DNA of 64,000 nt from CAG-273 sp964618105 (GTDB taxonomy: Bacteria; Bacillota; Clostridia; TANB77; CAG-508). The notes below the pieces were generated by a model, which had not been told where the DNA came from, did no database searches, and worked only from the letters and a program-made list of their open reading frames with translations. Location: contig CAZUAJ010000001.1 in NCBI GenBank assembly GCA_964618105.1, positions 59,233 to 123,232 on the forward strand, given 5' to 3'. Position 1 is the first letter of the stretch; every line of letters begins with the position of its first letter. Positions 12,301 to 21,476 of this stretch are shown one piece after another. The position numbers were made by a program, and so were the translations under genes.

Positions 12301-14298
12301 TTAAGATAGCATAGTAATAAATTCTTCTTCTGAAATTATTTTTACGCCTAATTCTTGAGCTTTTTTTAATTTGCTTCCTGCATCTTCACCTGCTAAAACA
12401 TAGTTTGTTTTTTTAGATACTGATGATGAAGTTTTACCTCCAAGTTTTTCAATAATTTCGCTTGCTTCTTCTCTAGAATAATGTTCCAATGAACCTGTGA
12501 GTACAAAAGTTTTACCTGTAAACTTACCGTCTGTGTTGTTATTTTCTAATACATTCATATTTACATTCGCTTGATTTAATTTTTCAATTAAATCAATAGT
12601 TTGTTCTTGTCTAAAAAACTCATAAATAGTATTTGCTGTTATCTCTCCAATGTCATCTATCATTCTCAGTTCTTCATAAGAAGCTACCATCAACTTTTCC
12701 ATGTTTTTAAAATATTTTGCAAGTGTTTTTGCTGATTTTACTCCTACATGTCTTATTCCTAGAGAATTTATTACTCTATATAAATCTCTTTTTTTACTTT
12801 CTTCTATTGCATCAATTAAATTTTGTGCAAATTTTTTTCCATTTTTCTTTAATGATGCAATATCTTCTATTGTTAGTTTATATATATCTGCAATATTTTT
12901 AATTAAATTTCTTTCTATAAGCTCTCCAATAATTGCTTCTCCTAAACCATCTATATTCATAGCATCTTTTGATGTAAAATGAATAATACTCCTATATAGT
13001 TTAGCTGGACACTCTACACCTATACACCTAACAATTGCTTCTCCTTCTTCTCTTACAGCTTCTGCACCACATACAGGGCATATTTTTGGCATTTCAAATT
13101 TTTTCTCTGTTCCATCACGTCTTTTTTTATTTACTTCAACAACTTCTGGAATAACATCTCCAGCCTTTTGAATAATAACTCTATCTCCTATTCTAATGTC
13201 ATTCTGCTTTATATAGTCTTCATTATGAAGTGTTGTCTTTGAAATTTTTGAGCCTGCCACATATACTGGCTCTAAAATTGCCATTGGTGTAATTGCCCCT
13301 GTTCTTCCTACTTGACATATAATATCTTTTAATAATGTTTCCTTTTTTTCAGGTGGATATTTGTAAGCTACTGCCCATCTTGGAGTTTTATATGTTGTTC
13401 CAACTTTTTCTCTTAATTTTAAATCATTTACTTTTACAACAGCCCCATCTATTCCAAAATCTAGTTCATTTCTCATATTGCCAATCTCATTAATAGCTTT
13501 TTTTACATCTTCCATATTTTTACATAATATTTTTACAGGATTAACATTAAAGCCTATCTTTTCCAAATATAGTAAGCTTTCATAATGTGTTTCAAAATTA
13601 ATATCATCACATTTTTGAACATTAAACATAAAAATGTCTAATGGCCTAGACTCAGTAACTTTACTATCTAATTGTCTTAATGAACCTGCTGCTGCATTTC
13701 TAGCATTCGCAAACTGTTCTTGTTCTTCTAACAACCTATCTTCATTTAGTTTATCAAAATCTGTTTTACCAATAAATACTTCTCCTCTAACCGTTATAGA
13801 AATAGGTTCTTTTAAATTTTTAGGAACATGTTTTATTGTAGAAATATTTTTTGTTACATCTTCTCCAACAATTCCATTTCCTCTAGTTGCTCCCCTATAT
13901 AACTTTCCATCTTTATATTCAATTGCAGAAGATAATCCATCAATTTTTGTTTCAACAACATAATCTAATGGTCTTTTAAATTCTAATGCTGCTTTTTTCA
14001 TTCTTTGATCAAATTCTTCAATTTCTTCAAATGTAAAAACATCTTGAAGACTTTGTAAAGGCACTTCATGTGTTACCTTTTCAAATCCTTTTTTTATTGC
14101 TCCTGTACCAACTCTTTGAGTTGGTGAATCACTTGTTATTAGTTCTGAATATTCCTTTTCTATTTGTTTTAATTCTCGCATTAACATATCATATTCATAG
14201 TCACTAACAACTTGTTCATCATCAAAATATTTTTTAGTATAATACTTCAATAAAGGTTTTAATTCTTCTACTCTTTTTTTGGCTTGTTCAAATTCCAT
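12301..14298 (-). CDS. ligA: NAD-dependent DNA ligase
   Basis: 665 residues, full length. The adenylation domain has the nucleophilic lysine at about 118 (VETKIDGLS), preceded by the Ia domain that binds NMN (YYTKKYFDDEQVVSDYEYD). An OB fold, a four-Cys zinc finger (CPVCGAE and CIGVECPAK), helix-hairpin-helix repeats and a C-terminal BRCT domain (GKTFVLTGSLEHYSREEA) follow in the usual order. It seals nicks in replication and repair. An AAGAGGTAAAAGT ribosome binding site precedes the ATG. Confidence 0.97.
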   Translation of the reverse strand: MEFEQAKKRVEELKPLLKYYTKKYFDDEQVVSDYEYDMLMRELKQIEKEYSELITSDSPTQRVGTGAIKKGFEKVTHEVPLQSLQDVFTFEEIEEFDQRMKKAALEFKRPLDYVVETKIDGLSSAIEYKDGKLYRGATRGNGIVGEDVTKNISTIKHVPKNLKEPISITVRGEVFIGKTDFDKLNEDRLLEEQEQFANARNAAAGSLRQLDSKVTESRPLDIFMFNVQKCDDINFETHYESLLYLEKIGFNVNPVKILCKNMEDVKKAINEIGNMRNELDFGIDGAVVKVNDLKLREKVGTTYKTPRWAVAYKYPPEKKETLLKDIICQVGRTGAITPMAILEPVYVAGSKISKTTLHNEDYIKQNDIRIGDRVIIQKAGDVIPEVVEVNKKRRDGTEKKFEMPKICPVCGAEAVREEGEAIVRCIGVECPAKLYRSIIHFTSKDAMNIDGLGEAIIGELIERNLIKNIADIYKLTIEDIASLKKNGKKFAQNLIDAIEESKKRDLYRVINSLGIRHVGVKSAKTLAKYFKNMEKLMVASYEELRMIDDIGEITANTIYEFFRQEQTIDLIEKLNQANVNMNVLENNNTDGKFTGKTFVLTGSLEHYSREEASEIIEKLGGKTSSSVSKKTNYVLAGEDAGSKLKKAQELGVKIISEEEFITMLS

Positions 14299-14325
14299 AC
14301 TTTTACCTCTTGTACTTAAATAAAT

Positions 14326-14925
14326 TTACATTGAATCTTTAAACAATTCTTTTCCGTTTTTTACATATTCCCAACCTGAAAATACGGTAGCTACTACTGA
14401 TACACTCATAATTAAAGTAACTAATAAGTTAATTACAAACTCATAGCCTGTTAATTTTCCATAAAAAATAGTACCATAAGAATTAATATCAATAAAAGCT
14501 AAAATAACTGCTACCATTTGTGTTACAGTTTTTATTTTTCCCCACATATTTGCAGCAATTACATTTCCTTCTTTTTGTACTGCAATTAGTCTATAACCAG
14601 AAACAACAAATTCCCTAAATATTACTATAATTGGAATCCATGCAGGTAAATGTCCAAATTCGACTAACATAACCATTGCAGCAATTACTACAATTTTATC
14701 TGCAATTGGGTCCAAAAATTTTCCGAATGTTGTTATTTGATTTCTTGTTCTTGCAATATGCCCATCAAGTTTATCAGTAATTGCAGCTATTATAAATATT
14801 AAATCTATTAGTAAATATGTAATTGGTATTTCATGTATTTCTCCTTCAATTCCTAAAAATGGGATTATTACCATTATTGGTACTAATATAATTCTTAATA
14901 TTGTTAATTTGTTTGGTAAATTCAT
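14326..14925 (-). CDS. pgsA: CDP-diacylglycerol-glycerol-3-phosphate 3-phosphatidyltransferase
   Basis: 199 residues, membrane enzyme making phosphatidylglycerol phosphate. The CDP-alcohol phosphotransferase signature D..DG..AR, then G...D...D, is complete at residues 51-76 (DKLDGHIART to GKFLDPIADK). Several membrane helices follow. It is transcribed after xerD but separated from it by a terminator; ligA follows 27 bp downstream. Confidence 0.95.
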   Translation of the reverse strand: MNLPNKLTILRIILVPIMVIIPFLGIEGEIHEIPITYLLIDLIFIIAAITDKLDGHIARTRNQITTFGKFLDPIADKIVVIAAMVMLVEFGHLPAWIPIIVIFREFVVSGYRLIAVQKEGNVIAANMWGKIKTVTQMVAVILAFIDINSYGTIFYGKLTGYEFVINLLVTLIMSVSVVATVFSGWEYVKNGKELFKDSM

Positions 14926-15014
14926 CTTATCCTCCTCTTACAAAATAACATTTATTTTCTTGATGCACGGTTCAATGTTGTATAAGTCAATATCTTCGTT
15001 TTTTCCTATGCAAT

Positions 15015-15043
15015 AAAAAATGTACTAATTTACTTAGTACATT
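15015..15043 (-). terminator. xerD terminator
   Basis: Perfect 8-bp stem TGTACTAA / TTAGTACA (15021-15028, 15034-15041), followed on the leftward strand by TTTTTT. Confidence 0.8.
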
Positions 15044-15095
15044 ATATATTTTTATTTCAAAAAAATAAATAGAAAAATTAAATTTTATATAAATT

Positions 15096-15977
15096 TTACG
15101 CTCTTGGATGTGCTTTTTTGTATATGTCTTTTAGACCTGAATTTTGAAATTGCATATATACTTGTGTTGAAGATATATCTGAATGTCCAAGCATTGTTTG
15201 AATTGCTTTTAAATCTGCTCCATTTTGTAGTAAATGTGTTGCAAATGAATGTCTTAATACGTGTGGTGTTATGTCTTTTGTTATATGTGCTTGATCTTTA
15301 TAATATTTTACAATTTTCCAAAATCCTTGTCTTGTTAGTCTTTTTCCATTAACATTAACAAACAAAGATCTTTCCTTATCGTTTTTTATTAATATTGGTC
15401 TAGCTTCTTCCATATATTCTTTTAATGCTCTTAAAGATAATGTTCCAAGTGGAATATTTCTTTGTTTTGAACCAGATTGACAAATTACATATCCTTCTTC
15501 AAGATTTATATTCTCTATGTTTAAATTTATTATTTCTGTTACTTTCATACCGGTAGCATAGGCAAATTCCAACATTGCTTTATCTCTTGTACCTTTTAAG
15601 TCAACAGATTTTGGTTGTTCTAATAATAATTCCACTTCTTGTGCTGTAAGAACACTAGGAGTTCTTTTTTCTATTTTAGGTGATTGTACATCTTCTGTTG
15701 GATCAAATTTTATTTTTTTATTTCTAATTAAAAATTGATAAAAAGATCTTATTGATGCTAAATTTCTAGATATTGTAGAAGCTTTTTTTCCTATTTGTTT
15801 TAAATAATTTAGATAGGTTTTTATATCTTCTTTTGATACTTTTACATAATTTATTTTGCTTTCTTCAATATAGCTTTGGTATTGTAAAATATCTCTTTTG
15901 TATGATTGTAAAGTGTTCTCTGACATTTTTTTTTCATTTTGTAAAAATTCTAAAAAAAGTTTAATTTGTTTTTCCAT
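15096..15977 (-). CDS. xerD: Site-specific tyrosine recombinase XerD, with Lys at the first catalytic Arg
   Basis: 293 residues with the N-terminal SAM-like core-binding domain and C-terminal catalytic domain, ending YKKAHPRA as XerD proteins do. Catalytic positions: H239 and R242 (HVLRH), H265 (LGHSD) and Y274 (TQVYMQ) are present. The first arginine, expected in TGLRVSE, is Lys145 here (ATGMKVTEI). XerD resolves chromosome dimers at dif. Apart from this substitution the protein is intact. It is the only chromosomal Xer in the window. Confidence 0.9.
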   Translation of the reverse strand: MEKQIKLFLEFLQNEKKMSENTLQSYKRDILQYQSYIEESKINYVKVSKEDIKTYLNYLKQIGKKASTISRNLASIRSFYQFLIRNKKIKFDPTEDVQSPKIEKRTPSVLTAQEVELLLEQPKSVDLKGTRDKAMLEFAYATGMKVTEIINLNIENINLEEGYVICQSGSKQRNIPLGTLSLRALKEYMEEARPILIKNDKERSLFVNVNGKRLTRQGFWKIVKYYKDQAHITKDITPHVLRHSFATHLLQNGADLKAIQTMLGHSDISSTQVYMQFQNSGLKDIYKKAHPRA

Positions 15978-16095
15978 TTTTAGCTCCCCTATCTTGTATT
16001 TTTTAATATTTTAGAATATATCATATTGATTTACATAAGTTATATCAAAATAATTACAAAATGTAAATAGCTTTATTCAATTTTTTGATATTATT

Positions 16096-16740
16096 TTAAA
16101 AATATGATATACACATTAACAATAAATTTGTTGATAAATATGTTTCTATAATTGATGAAATTATAAGTAATAATAGTAAAATAAACGAAAATAAAGTATG
16201 CCTTATAATTTCTATTTTTATGTTTTCTCTCCTTTTGTCTTTTAATATTGATTTATATAGTTTTATGCCACTTACAGCAAGTGCAATAACAGATGGAATA
16301 AATATTAAATTTTGTAATATTACACTTGTAGCTAAAAAAAGTGTGCCTTTTCCTGTTCCTAGTATGCTTACAATTACAGATGTAGTATATCCAAAACAAA
16401 ATCCCCTAAAAGCTACTATTCCTATAACTATTGGTATTCCAACAACAGTAGAACCCATAAACCACATAATTAAAACTAATATAGAATTGTTTTTTAACGA
16501 CTTGTTTAAAAGGTTAGAACTATTTATATTTTTATTTTCTTTTAATGATGTTATAAAATTTTCTAAATAATTTTGTATATCTTTTATTTGATTTTCTCCT
16601 AGGTTGTTTACAAATATTACACCTAGTATAATTCCTATAAGCATAATAATCGAAACTATTATATATGCCTTAAGGTTTTCTCTTATATGATTTTTTATTA
16701 TTTGGGCAAATTTTGATGTTTTCTTGTGTGTTTTTTTCAT
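16096..16740 (-). CDS. spoIIM: Stage II sporulation protein M
   Basis: 214 residues from the ATG at 16740 (GAGG 6 bases upstream). It has five or so membrane segments: AYIIVSIIMLIGIILGVIFV; a central MWFMGSTVVGIPIVIGIVAFRGFCFGYT, the conserved core of SpoIIM; and a C-terminal hydrophobic helix. It is part of the DMP peptidoglycan-remodelling machinery that drives engulfment of the forespore. It lies between the EndoQ-type gene and xerD, a common Clostridia neighbourhood. Confidence 0.9.
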   Translation of the reverse strand: MKKTHKKTSKFAQIIKNHIRENLKAYIIVSIIMLIGIILGVIFVNNLGENQIKDIQNYLENFITSLKENKNINSSNLLNKSLKNNSILVLIMWFMGSTVVGIPIVIGIVAFRGFCFGYTTSVIVSILGTGKGTLFLATSVILQNLIFIPSVIALAVSGIKLYKSILKDKRRENIKIEIIRHTLFSFILLLLLIISSIIETYLSTNLLLMCISYF

Positions 16741-16813
16741 TTTAAACCTCATTTCATTGTAAGTATTTATACATAATGTCTATTCAATAAAATGAAATTT
16801 AGAACTAATTAAA

Positions 16814-18007
16814 TTATCCTACAGTTAGTTTGCCATATACACCGCCACCGCCAGATTGAATACTTGCCTTTCCTTCTCTTGCATTTACTATCGTTTTTGC
16901 CACTTTTTCCCCAACAACAGCTTCAATATCATCTTCTGATAATTTGTGTAAAATATTCATTTCTGTTTCAAAAGTATCTAACAGTTTATCTATTGTTTTG
17001 TTGCCCAACCCTGGTATAAATGTAAGTGGTACTTGATATATGTATGGTGGTCTATTTGCAGGACTTATGCTTTTTTGTTTATCTCTAATATCCACTATTC
17101 TGTCTTCTACCCCCATTGTAATATTTGTGCTATGACAAATTGGACATTCAAATATTGGTGGATTACCTTCTATTGGTTTGTCGCAAGTTTCACAATATGT
17201 TCTGTGATACTTACCAAGTTTTGGATCTAATCCATAATTACATACTATTTTTCTGCCATCTTCGTTTTTTAAAGCCTTTAATAATTCTTTAAATGAAATA
17301 TCTTCTACTAATATTTTATTATATTCTCTTGCAATTTTAGGTAAAGAATGTGCATCTGAGTTTGTTATGAACGTACGTGTTTCTAGCTCTGATATTTGGT
17401 CTGCAAGCTCTGTGTCTGCACTTAACCCTAATTCTATTGCAAATATTTTGCTAAATTTTTCTTTAAAAATTCTTTCTAAACGGCTTGTACAATTTCCATA
17501 AAAACTCTTATGTGGTGTAAAAGCATGTGCTGGTATTAGTACTCCATTAAATTTTTCTACAATATCAACCAATTCATAAGCTGATATACATGCTCTTTGC
17601 GAACTTAAAGTTATGTTTTTTATGTATTTACTCATTTCTTTCGAAAAGCTTTTTATATCTATTAAACTTGGAAAATAACATAAATTGTGTGCACTGCCTG
17701 TTTTTCCATTATCATTTATTTCTGATGTTTCTATTTCACTTCCCAAAATTATACACACTTTATCTTTATATATTATTCCACCATCTTCTATTTCATAAGC
17801 TTCACCAGTTTTCAAAAATTCTTCTATATCTTCTATAACATAAGGTGATGCACAATCAATAATTCCAACTATTTGTATTCCTTTTCTTTCAGCACATTCT
17901 TTTGCTATATTAGCAAAGTTTAAGCTTCTAGCTGCTGTTATTTTTATTGGTTTACCTTTTTCACTTCTTCCTATATGTACATGTAAGTCTGCAAACATTT
18001 CTTGCAT
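16814..18007 (-). CDS. EndoQ-type PHP-domain endonuclease
   Basis: 397 residues. The PHP domain has FADLHVHIGR at the start, EIETSE, PAHAFTPHKSFYG and TNSDAHS as metal-binding motifs. It is followed by a four-Cys zinc finger (YCETCDKP and ECPICHS) and a C-terminal helix-hairpin-helix (FIPGLGNKTIDKLLDTF). This arrangement is that of endonuclease Q, which nicks 5' to deaminated or abasic bases; Firmicute homologues are usually annotated as PHP or YqxK-like proteins. A GGAAAGGGATTTGAG ribosome binding site is upstream. Confidence 0.85.
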   Translation of the reverse strand: MQEMFADLHVHIGRSEKGKPIKITAARSLNFANIAKECAERKGIQIVGIIDCASPYVIEDIEEFLKTGEAYEIEDGGIIYKDKVCIILGSEIETSEINDNGKTGSAHNLCYFPSLIDIKSFSKEMSKYIKNITLSSQRACISAYELVDIVEKFNGVLIPAHAFTPHKSFYGNCTSRLERIFKEKFSKIFAIELGLSADTELADQISELETRTFITNSDAHSLPKIAREYNKILVEDISFKELLKALKNEDGRKIVCNYGLDPKLGKYHRTYCETCDKPIEGNPPIFECPICHSTNITMGVEDRIVDIRDKQKSISPANRPPYIYQVPLTFIPGLGNKTIDKLLDTFETEMNILHKLSEDDIEAVVGEKVAKTIVNAREGKASIQSGGGGVYGKLTVG

Positions 18008-18066
18008 CTCAAATCCCTTTCCTTTCTTGTTAATTATTTATTAATCAACAGCGAATTCACAACCCT

Positions 18067-18099
18067 AAAAAAAGATTGGTATATATAGCCAATCTTTTT
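18067..18099 (-). terminator. Bidirectional terminator hairpin
   Basis: AAAAGATTGG (18070-18079) pairs with CCAATCTTTT (18089-18098), with A- and T-runs outside. It ends the operon containing 18123-18892. Confidence 0.8.
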
Positions 18100-18122
18100 A
18101 GCTTTTATCTTTTGTATAAAAA

Positions 18123-18356
18123 TTATTCTCCTATTTCACGATTCATTTCTTTACGAATATCATCACCAGTTACTATTGTTCTGTTGTTTCCTTTTGAATT
18201 AGTAATTGTTTCTTTTTGTATTGCGTGCTCTCTAATAGCATCTTTGGTAATTCTATCTATAATTACCATTGCCTTTATAGCATCAACATTATTAGCCACC
18301 ATATCATCATTTATTCTGTCTGCAGCGTCTTGAATAGCTGGTTTCAACTGTTTCAT
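18123..18356 (-). CDS. Hypothetical protein, 77 aa
   Basis: Not recognised. Mostly helical and soluble: AIQDAADRINDDMVANNVDAIKAMV, then KDAIREHAIQK and a polar C-terminus ending MNREIGE. It overlaps the stop of the upstream gene by 4 bp (ATGA-type coupling), so the two proteins are probably made together. Confidence 0.6.
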   Translation of the reverse strand: MKQLKPAIQDAADRINDDMVANNVDAIKAMVIIDRITKDAIREHAIQKETITNSKGNNRTIVTGDDIRKEMNREIGE

Positions 18357-18892
18357 ACTAGTACCTCCTGCATTTCATTTACAAAATTTTTAAATTGTTT
18401 CAAATATCTATTATTTTTATCTTTTAAATTTCTGTATTCAAGTAGCACTAATGCTTCATCAACTTTAAAGGCTATTCTTTCTGGTCTATCCAAAAGCATG
18501 CCGCCAAAATTGTCAACCAATTCTAACACATCACTTTCTTTTTCTCTTGGTAAACTACCACTGTATCTATTAACTTCTTCACATATCTTGCAAAATCTAT
18601 TTGAAAATCCTAATTCGGCCAAATACTCTGCACCATCTTTAGCATAAGCTTTTATTTGTTCCAAATCACGTGGAGAATTACTTTTTTTGCAATTGCACAA
18701 TAAGCATGCTGTCAAAACAAGGTTTTTATCTAAATCAATATCTGTGTTTTCTAAAAATATTTTTGCCAAATATGTTTTAAATACAACAGATTTATCAAAG
18801 AATATCCCTGTTTTCAGCTGTAAATAATGCATTATTTCCATTTTCTTTATCCAATCTTTTTCAGATAAAATATAATCTGCAAAAGTTTCCAT
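18353..18892 (-). CDS. Conserved Clostridia-type hypothetical protein
   Basis: 179 residues from the ATG at 18892, chosen because AAGGGGAG lies 9 bases upstream; the longer open frame above it is low-complexity and lacks a site. It is helical, with a Cys-rich motif CLLCNCKK and a conserved-looking C-terminal half (ESDVLELVDNFGGMLLDRPERI, DEALVLLEYRNL). It may be a degenerate HD-type helical domain, but no catalytic His-Asp pair is seen. Function unknown. Confidence 0.65.
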   Translation of the reverse strand: METFADYILSEKDWIKKMEIMHYLQLKTGIFFDKSVVFKTYLAKIFLENTDIDLDKNLVLTACLLCNCKKSNSPRDLEQIKAYAKDGAEYLAELGFSNRFCKICEEVNRYSGSLPREKESDVLELVDNFGGMLLDRPERIAFKVDEALVLLEYRNLKDKNNRYLKQFKNFVNEMQEVLV

Positions 18893-19040
18893 GTAACTTG
18901 CTCCCCTTCTGGAATTTTCTTGAGTAAATAAATTAAGTATTTTTCTATTTAGATTATATGTTAATTTGTTTCTTATTTCAATATTGTTATAGAATTGTAA
19001 TAAAAATGTAAAGAAAATGTAATAAAGCAATAATCTATAA

Positions 19041-19619
19041 CTATTGCTTTATTTTACCTAATAATTTCTCAATTTGTATTTCAAGTGAAGTATTATTAAT
19101 AATCACATAATCACATTCTTTTATATAAAATTCATTTGATTGTTGTGCATTAAGTCTTGCAAGTGCATGTTCTTTTTCAATTCCATCTCTTTTTATAATT
19201 CTTTGTATTTGTATTTCTTTATTCTCAGAAACAACAGCAATAGTATAATCACATAAATTTTTCATTTTTGCTTCTATAAGGAGTGGTGCATCTATAGCAA
19301 TTATTTTATTATTACTTTCAATTATCTGCTCTTTTATTTCTTTTTTTATATATTTAAAAGTAATTTTATTCAACTTGTTCCTTTTTTCTTCTTCAGCATA
19401 AATAATATTAGCTAATTTTTTTCTATCTAATTCTCCATTATCCAACAAAATTTCATTTCCAAACTTTTTCACAATTTCGTTTAAATACTTTGTTCCTTTT
19501 TTTGATAAATTTCTTGCTATTTTGTCAGCATTAATAGTTTTTGAATTATATTTTTTTTCTAATATTTCACATACTGTACTTTTTCCAGCTCCCGAGCTTC
19601 CTGTAATTCCTATAATCAT
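19041..19619 (-). CDS. coaE: Dephospho-CoA kinase
   Basis: 192 residues, usual length. P-loop GITGSSGAGKST at residues 3-14, then TINADKIAR, the CoA-site IAIDAPLLIEA and the lid with RIIKRDGIEKEHALARL. It phosphorylates dephospho-CoA, the last step of CoA synthesis. It starts 5 bp after the tmcAL stop, in the same operon. Confidence 0.95.
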   Translation of the reverse strand: MIIGITGSSGAGKSTVCEILEKKYNSKTINADKIARNLSKKGTKYLNEIVKKFGNEILLDNGELDRKKLANIIYAEEEKRNKLNKITFKYIKKEIKEQIIESNNKIIAIDAPLLIEAKMKNLCDYTIAVVSENKEIQIQRIIKRDGIEKEHALARLNAQQSNEFYIKECDYVIINNTSLEIQIEKLLGKIKQ

Positions 19620-19624
19620 TCACT

Positions 19625-20872
19625 TTACCCCTTTAAATCTGATACAGTTACAATTTTTTTAGTATAATCTAAGTTTGCTATTGAGTCTTTTTCATATCCA
19701 ATAGTATATACATTTGTTGCAAAAATATCAGTTTCTAGCATTTCTTTTAATTGTCTATTTTTGTTATTTTCTATAAAATCTTTAACAGAAGTAACTAAAT
19801 TTATTTTTGGATTTCTTACATTTATTTCTGAAATTAATTTTTTGCCTTTTTCACTATAACCTAATATTCTTGTATATGGTATTATTTTTTTTGCTGTTTC
19901 CATTTTCTTTTTGTTTATATCAAGCAATGTATACATTAATATTCTTTGAATTCTAGTTTGCGTATATCTTTTAGATTTAATCATATTTACTAAATCTATT
20001 ATATTATTGCAAGAATTAGCCGCATTTTTTATAACATTCTCTAACCCTTCTGATACATCTGGAATTTTTTTTATTTCTTCTACTGACATTTTTCTTAGAA
20101 TATATATAATTTCCTTTTGAAATTTTGATAAATCTAATACATAATGTCCTTTACTTAATTCTTCTGTTAGTAAATTATATGATGTTCTAGGAATAACCTT
20201 AGTAATATCTCCAAATTGTTTGCATGCAATCATTTTACGTATTGCAGTTGCACTTGCAAAGTCATCTACAATAAATTCATCATTATATAAAACTTTTTCT
20301 CTTCTTATTCCAATAGGTCTTAATGGACTTTTTAGCTTTTTTATTGCTTTTAAGTATTCTATTGCTAGTATATTGTTTGAACCATTTAAAACATTTGCAT
20401 ATCGTTTTATATCATTTAGGTACATCATTAAAGCATTTTCTCTTGCTTTTGGAAATGATACTCCTTTGCTTAATTCATGGTTTAGCATTGTAACATATTC
20501 TCTTGGTTCTTGATATAAAACATTTGCAATGTTATTTAATGTTGCTAAATCTTTTGCTTCTATTCCAAAAGAAAGTGTATCAACAATTCCAAGTGAATCT
20601 AATATTTTTATGGCACCTTCCGCAAAATTTTCCGCACTAGATGTTGCATATATAGTTGGTAATTCTATTATCAAATCCGCCCCTTGAGCAATTGCCATTT
20701 TAGTTTTAGTCCATTTATCTATAATAGAAGTGTTACCTCTTTGTACAAAATTCCCTGAAATTACACAAATTACATATTCAGCATCTGTTTGTTCTACAGA
20801 TTCTTTTATATGATACAAGTGTCCATTATGAAATGGATTATATTCTGCAATAATTCCAAGTACTCTGCTCAT
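19625..20872 (-). CDS. tmcAL: tRNA(Met) cytidine acetate ligase
   Basis: 415 residues. The N-terminal nucleotidyltransferase fold has IIAEYNPFHNGHLYHI (the HxGH-type motif), SGNFVQRG, DLIIELPT and SSAENFAEGA, diagnostic of TmcAL (formerly YlbM). The enzyme activates acetate with ATP and acetylates the wobble cytidine of elongator tRNA-Met, replacing TmcA in Firmicutes. It is divergent from rnhA. Confidence 0.93.
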   Translation of the reverse strand: MSRVLGIIAEYNPFHNGHLYHIKESVEQTDAEYVICVISGNFVQRGNTSIIDKWTKTKMAIAQGADLIIELPTIYATSSAENFAEGAIKILDSLGIVDTLSFGIEAKDLATLNNIANVLYQEPREYVTMLNHELSKGVSFPKARENALMMYLNDIKRYANVLNGSNNILAIEYLKAIKKLKSPLRPIGIRREKVLYNDEFIVDDFASATAIRKMIACKQFGDITKVIPRTSYNLLTEELSKGHYVLDLSKFQKEIIYILRKMSVEEIKKIPDVSEGLENVIKNAANSCNNIIDLVNMIKSKRYTQTRIQRILMYTLLDINKKKMETAKKIIPYTRILGYSEKGKKLISEINVRNPKINLVTSVKDFIENNKNRQLKEMLETDIFATNVYTIGYEKDSIANLDYTKKIVTVSDLKG

Positions 20873-20900
20873 TTTTTACACCTCTTTTTCTATTTTATTG

Positions 20901-20927
20901 TTGACTATCTCTAACTTATGATATAAT
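20901..20927 (+). promoter_or_regulatory. Promoter of rnhA
   Basis: -35 TTGACT (20901-20906) and -10 TATAAT (20922-20927) with a short 15-bp spacer, 45 bp before the rnhA start. A TTGTTG -35 three bases further upstream would give an 18-bp spacer. Confidence 0.5.
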
Positions 20928-20972
20928 ATCATAAAAAGTAATAATTTACAATGTATAAAGGAGAATTTATTG

Positions 20973-21407
20973 ATGGACGAAGTTACAATTTATACAGATG
21001 GTGCTTGTAGTGGAAATCCTGGTCCTGGTGGATGGGGTTCAATTTTAATGATTGGCAAAAATAAAAAGGAAATTTCAGGCGGCAAAAAGGATACAACAAA
21101 TAATGTAATGGAATTAACTGCTGTAATTGAAGCTTTAAAGCTTTTAAAAAGGCCTTGTAAAGTTAATTTATATAGTGATAGTGCTTATGTTGTAAATGCT
21201 TTTCTGCAAAATTGGATTTTTGGTTGGATTAAAAATGGTTGGAAAAATTCTAACAAAGAAGAAGTTAAAAATAAAGAACTTTGGCAAGAATTAATTAGCC
21301 TAACAAAAATTCATACTGTTACTTTCCATAAGGTAAAAGGGCACGCTGATAATCCTTATAATAATCGCTGTGATGAGCTTGCACGTAATGCAATCAAAAA
21401 ATTATAA
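20973..21407 (+). CDS. rnhA: Ribonuclease HI
   Basis: 144 residues from the ATG at 20973 (AAGGAG 9 bases upstream; a TTG directly before it is also in frame). The catalytic acidic set is visible: D in YTDGACSGNPGPGGWG, E in NNVMELTAV, D in LYSDSAYVV, and the late D in NNRCDELAR after VKGHADNPYNN. It degrades RNA in RNA-DNA hybrids. It is one of only three rightward host genes in the window. Confidence 0.96.
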   Translation: MDEVTIYTDGACSGNPGPGGWGSILMIGKNKKEISGGKKDTTNNVMELTAVIEALKLLKRPCKVNLYSDSAYVVNAFLQNWIFGWIKNGWKNSNKEEVKNKELWQELISLTKIHTVTFHKVKGHADNPYNNRCDELARNAIKKL

Positions 21408-21432
21408 TTTTTTGATTGTAGCTGAACAATAT

Positions 21433-21470
21433 AATACGTTGTTTATATCCATAAACAACGTATTTCTTTT
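21433..21470 (+). terminator. rnhA terminator
   Basis: Perfect 14-bp stem AATACGTTGTTTAT / ATAAACAACGTATT with loop ATCC, then TTCTTTT. Its reverse complement lies just beyond the end of the convergent gene at 21477. Confidence 0.9.
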
Positions 21471-21476
21471 GCATTT

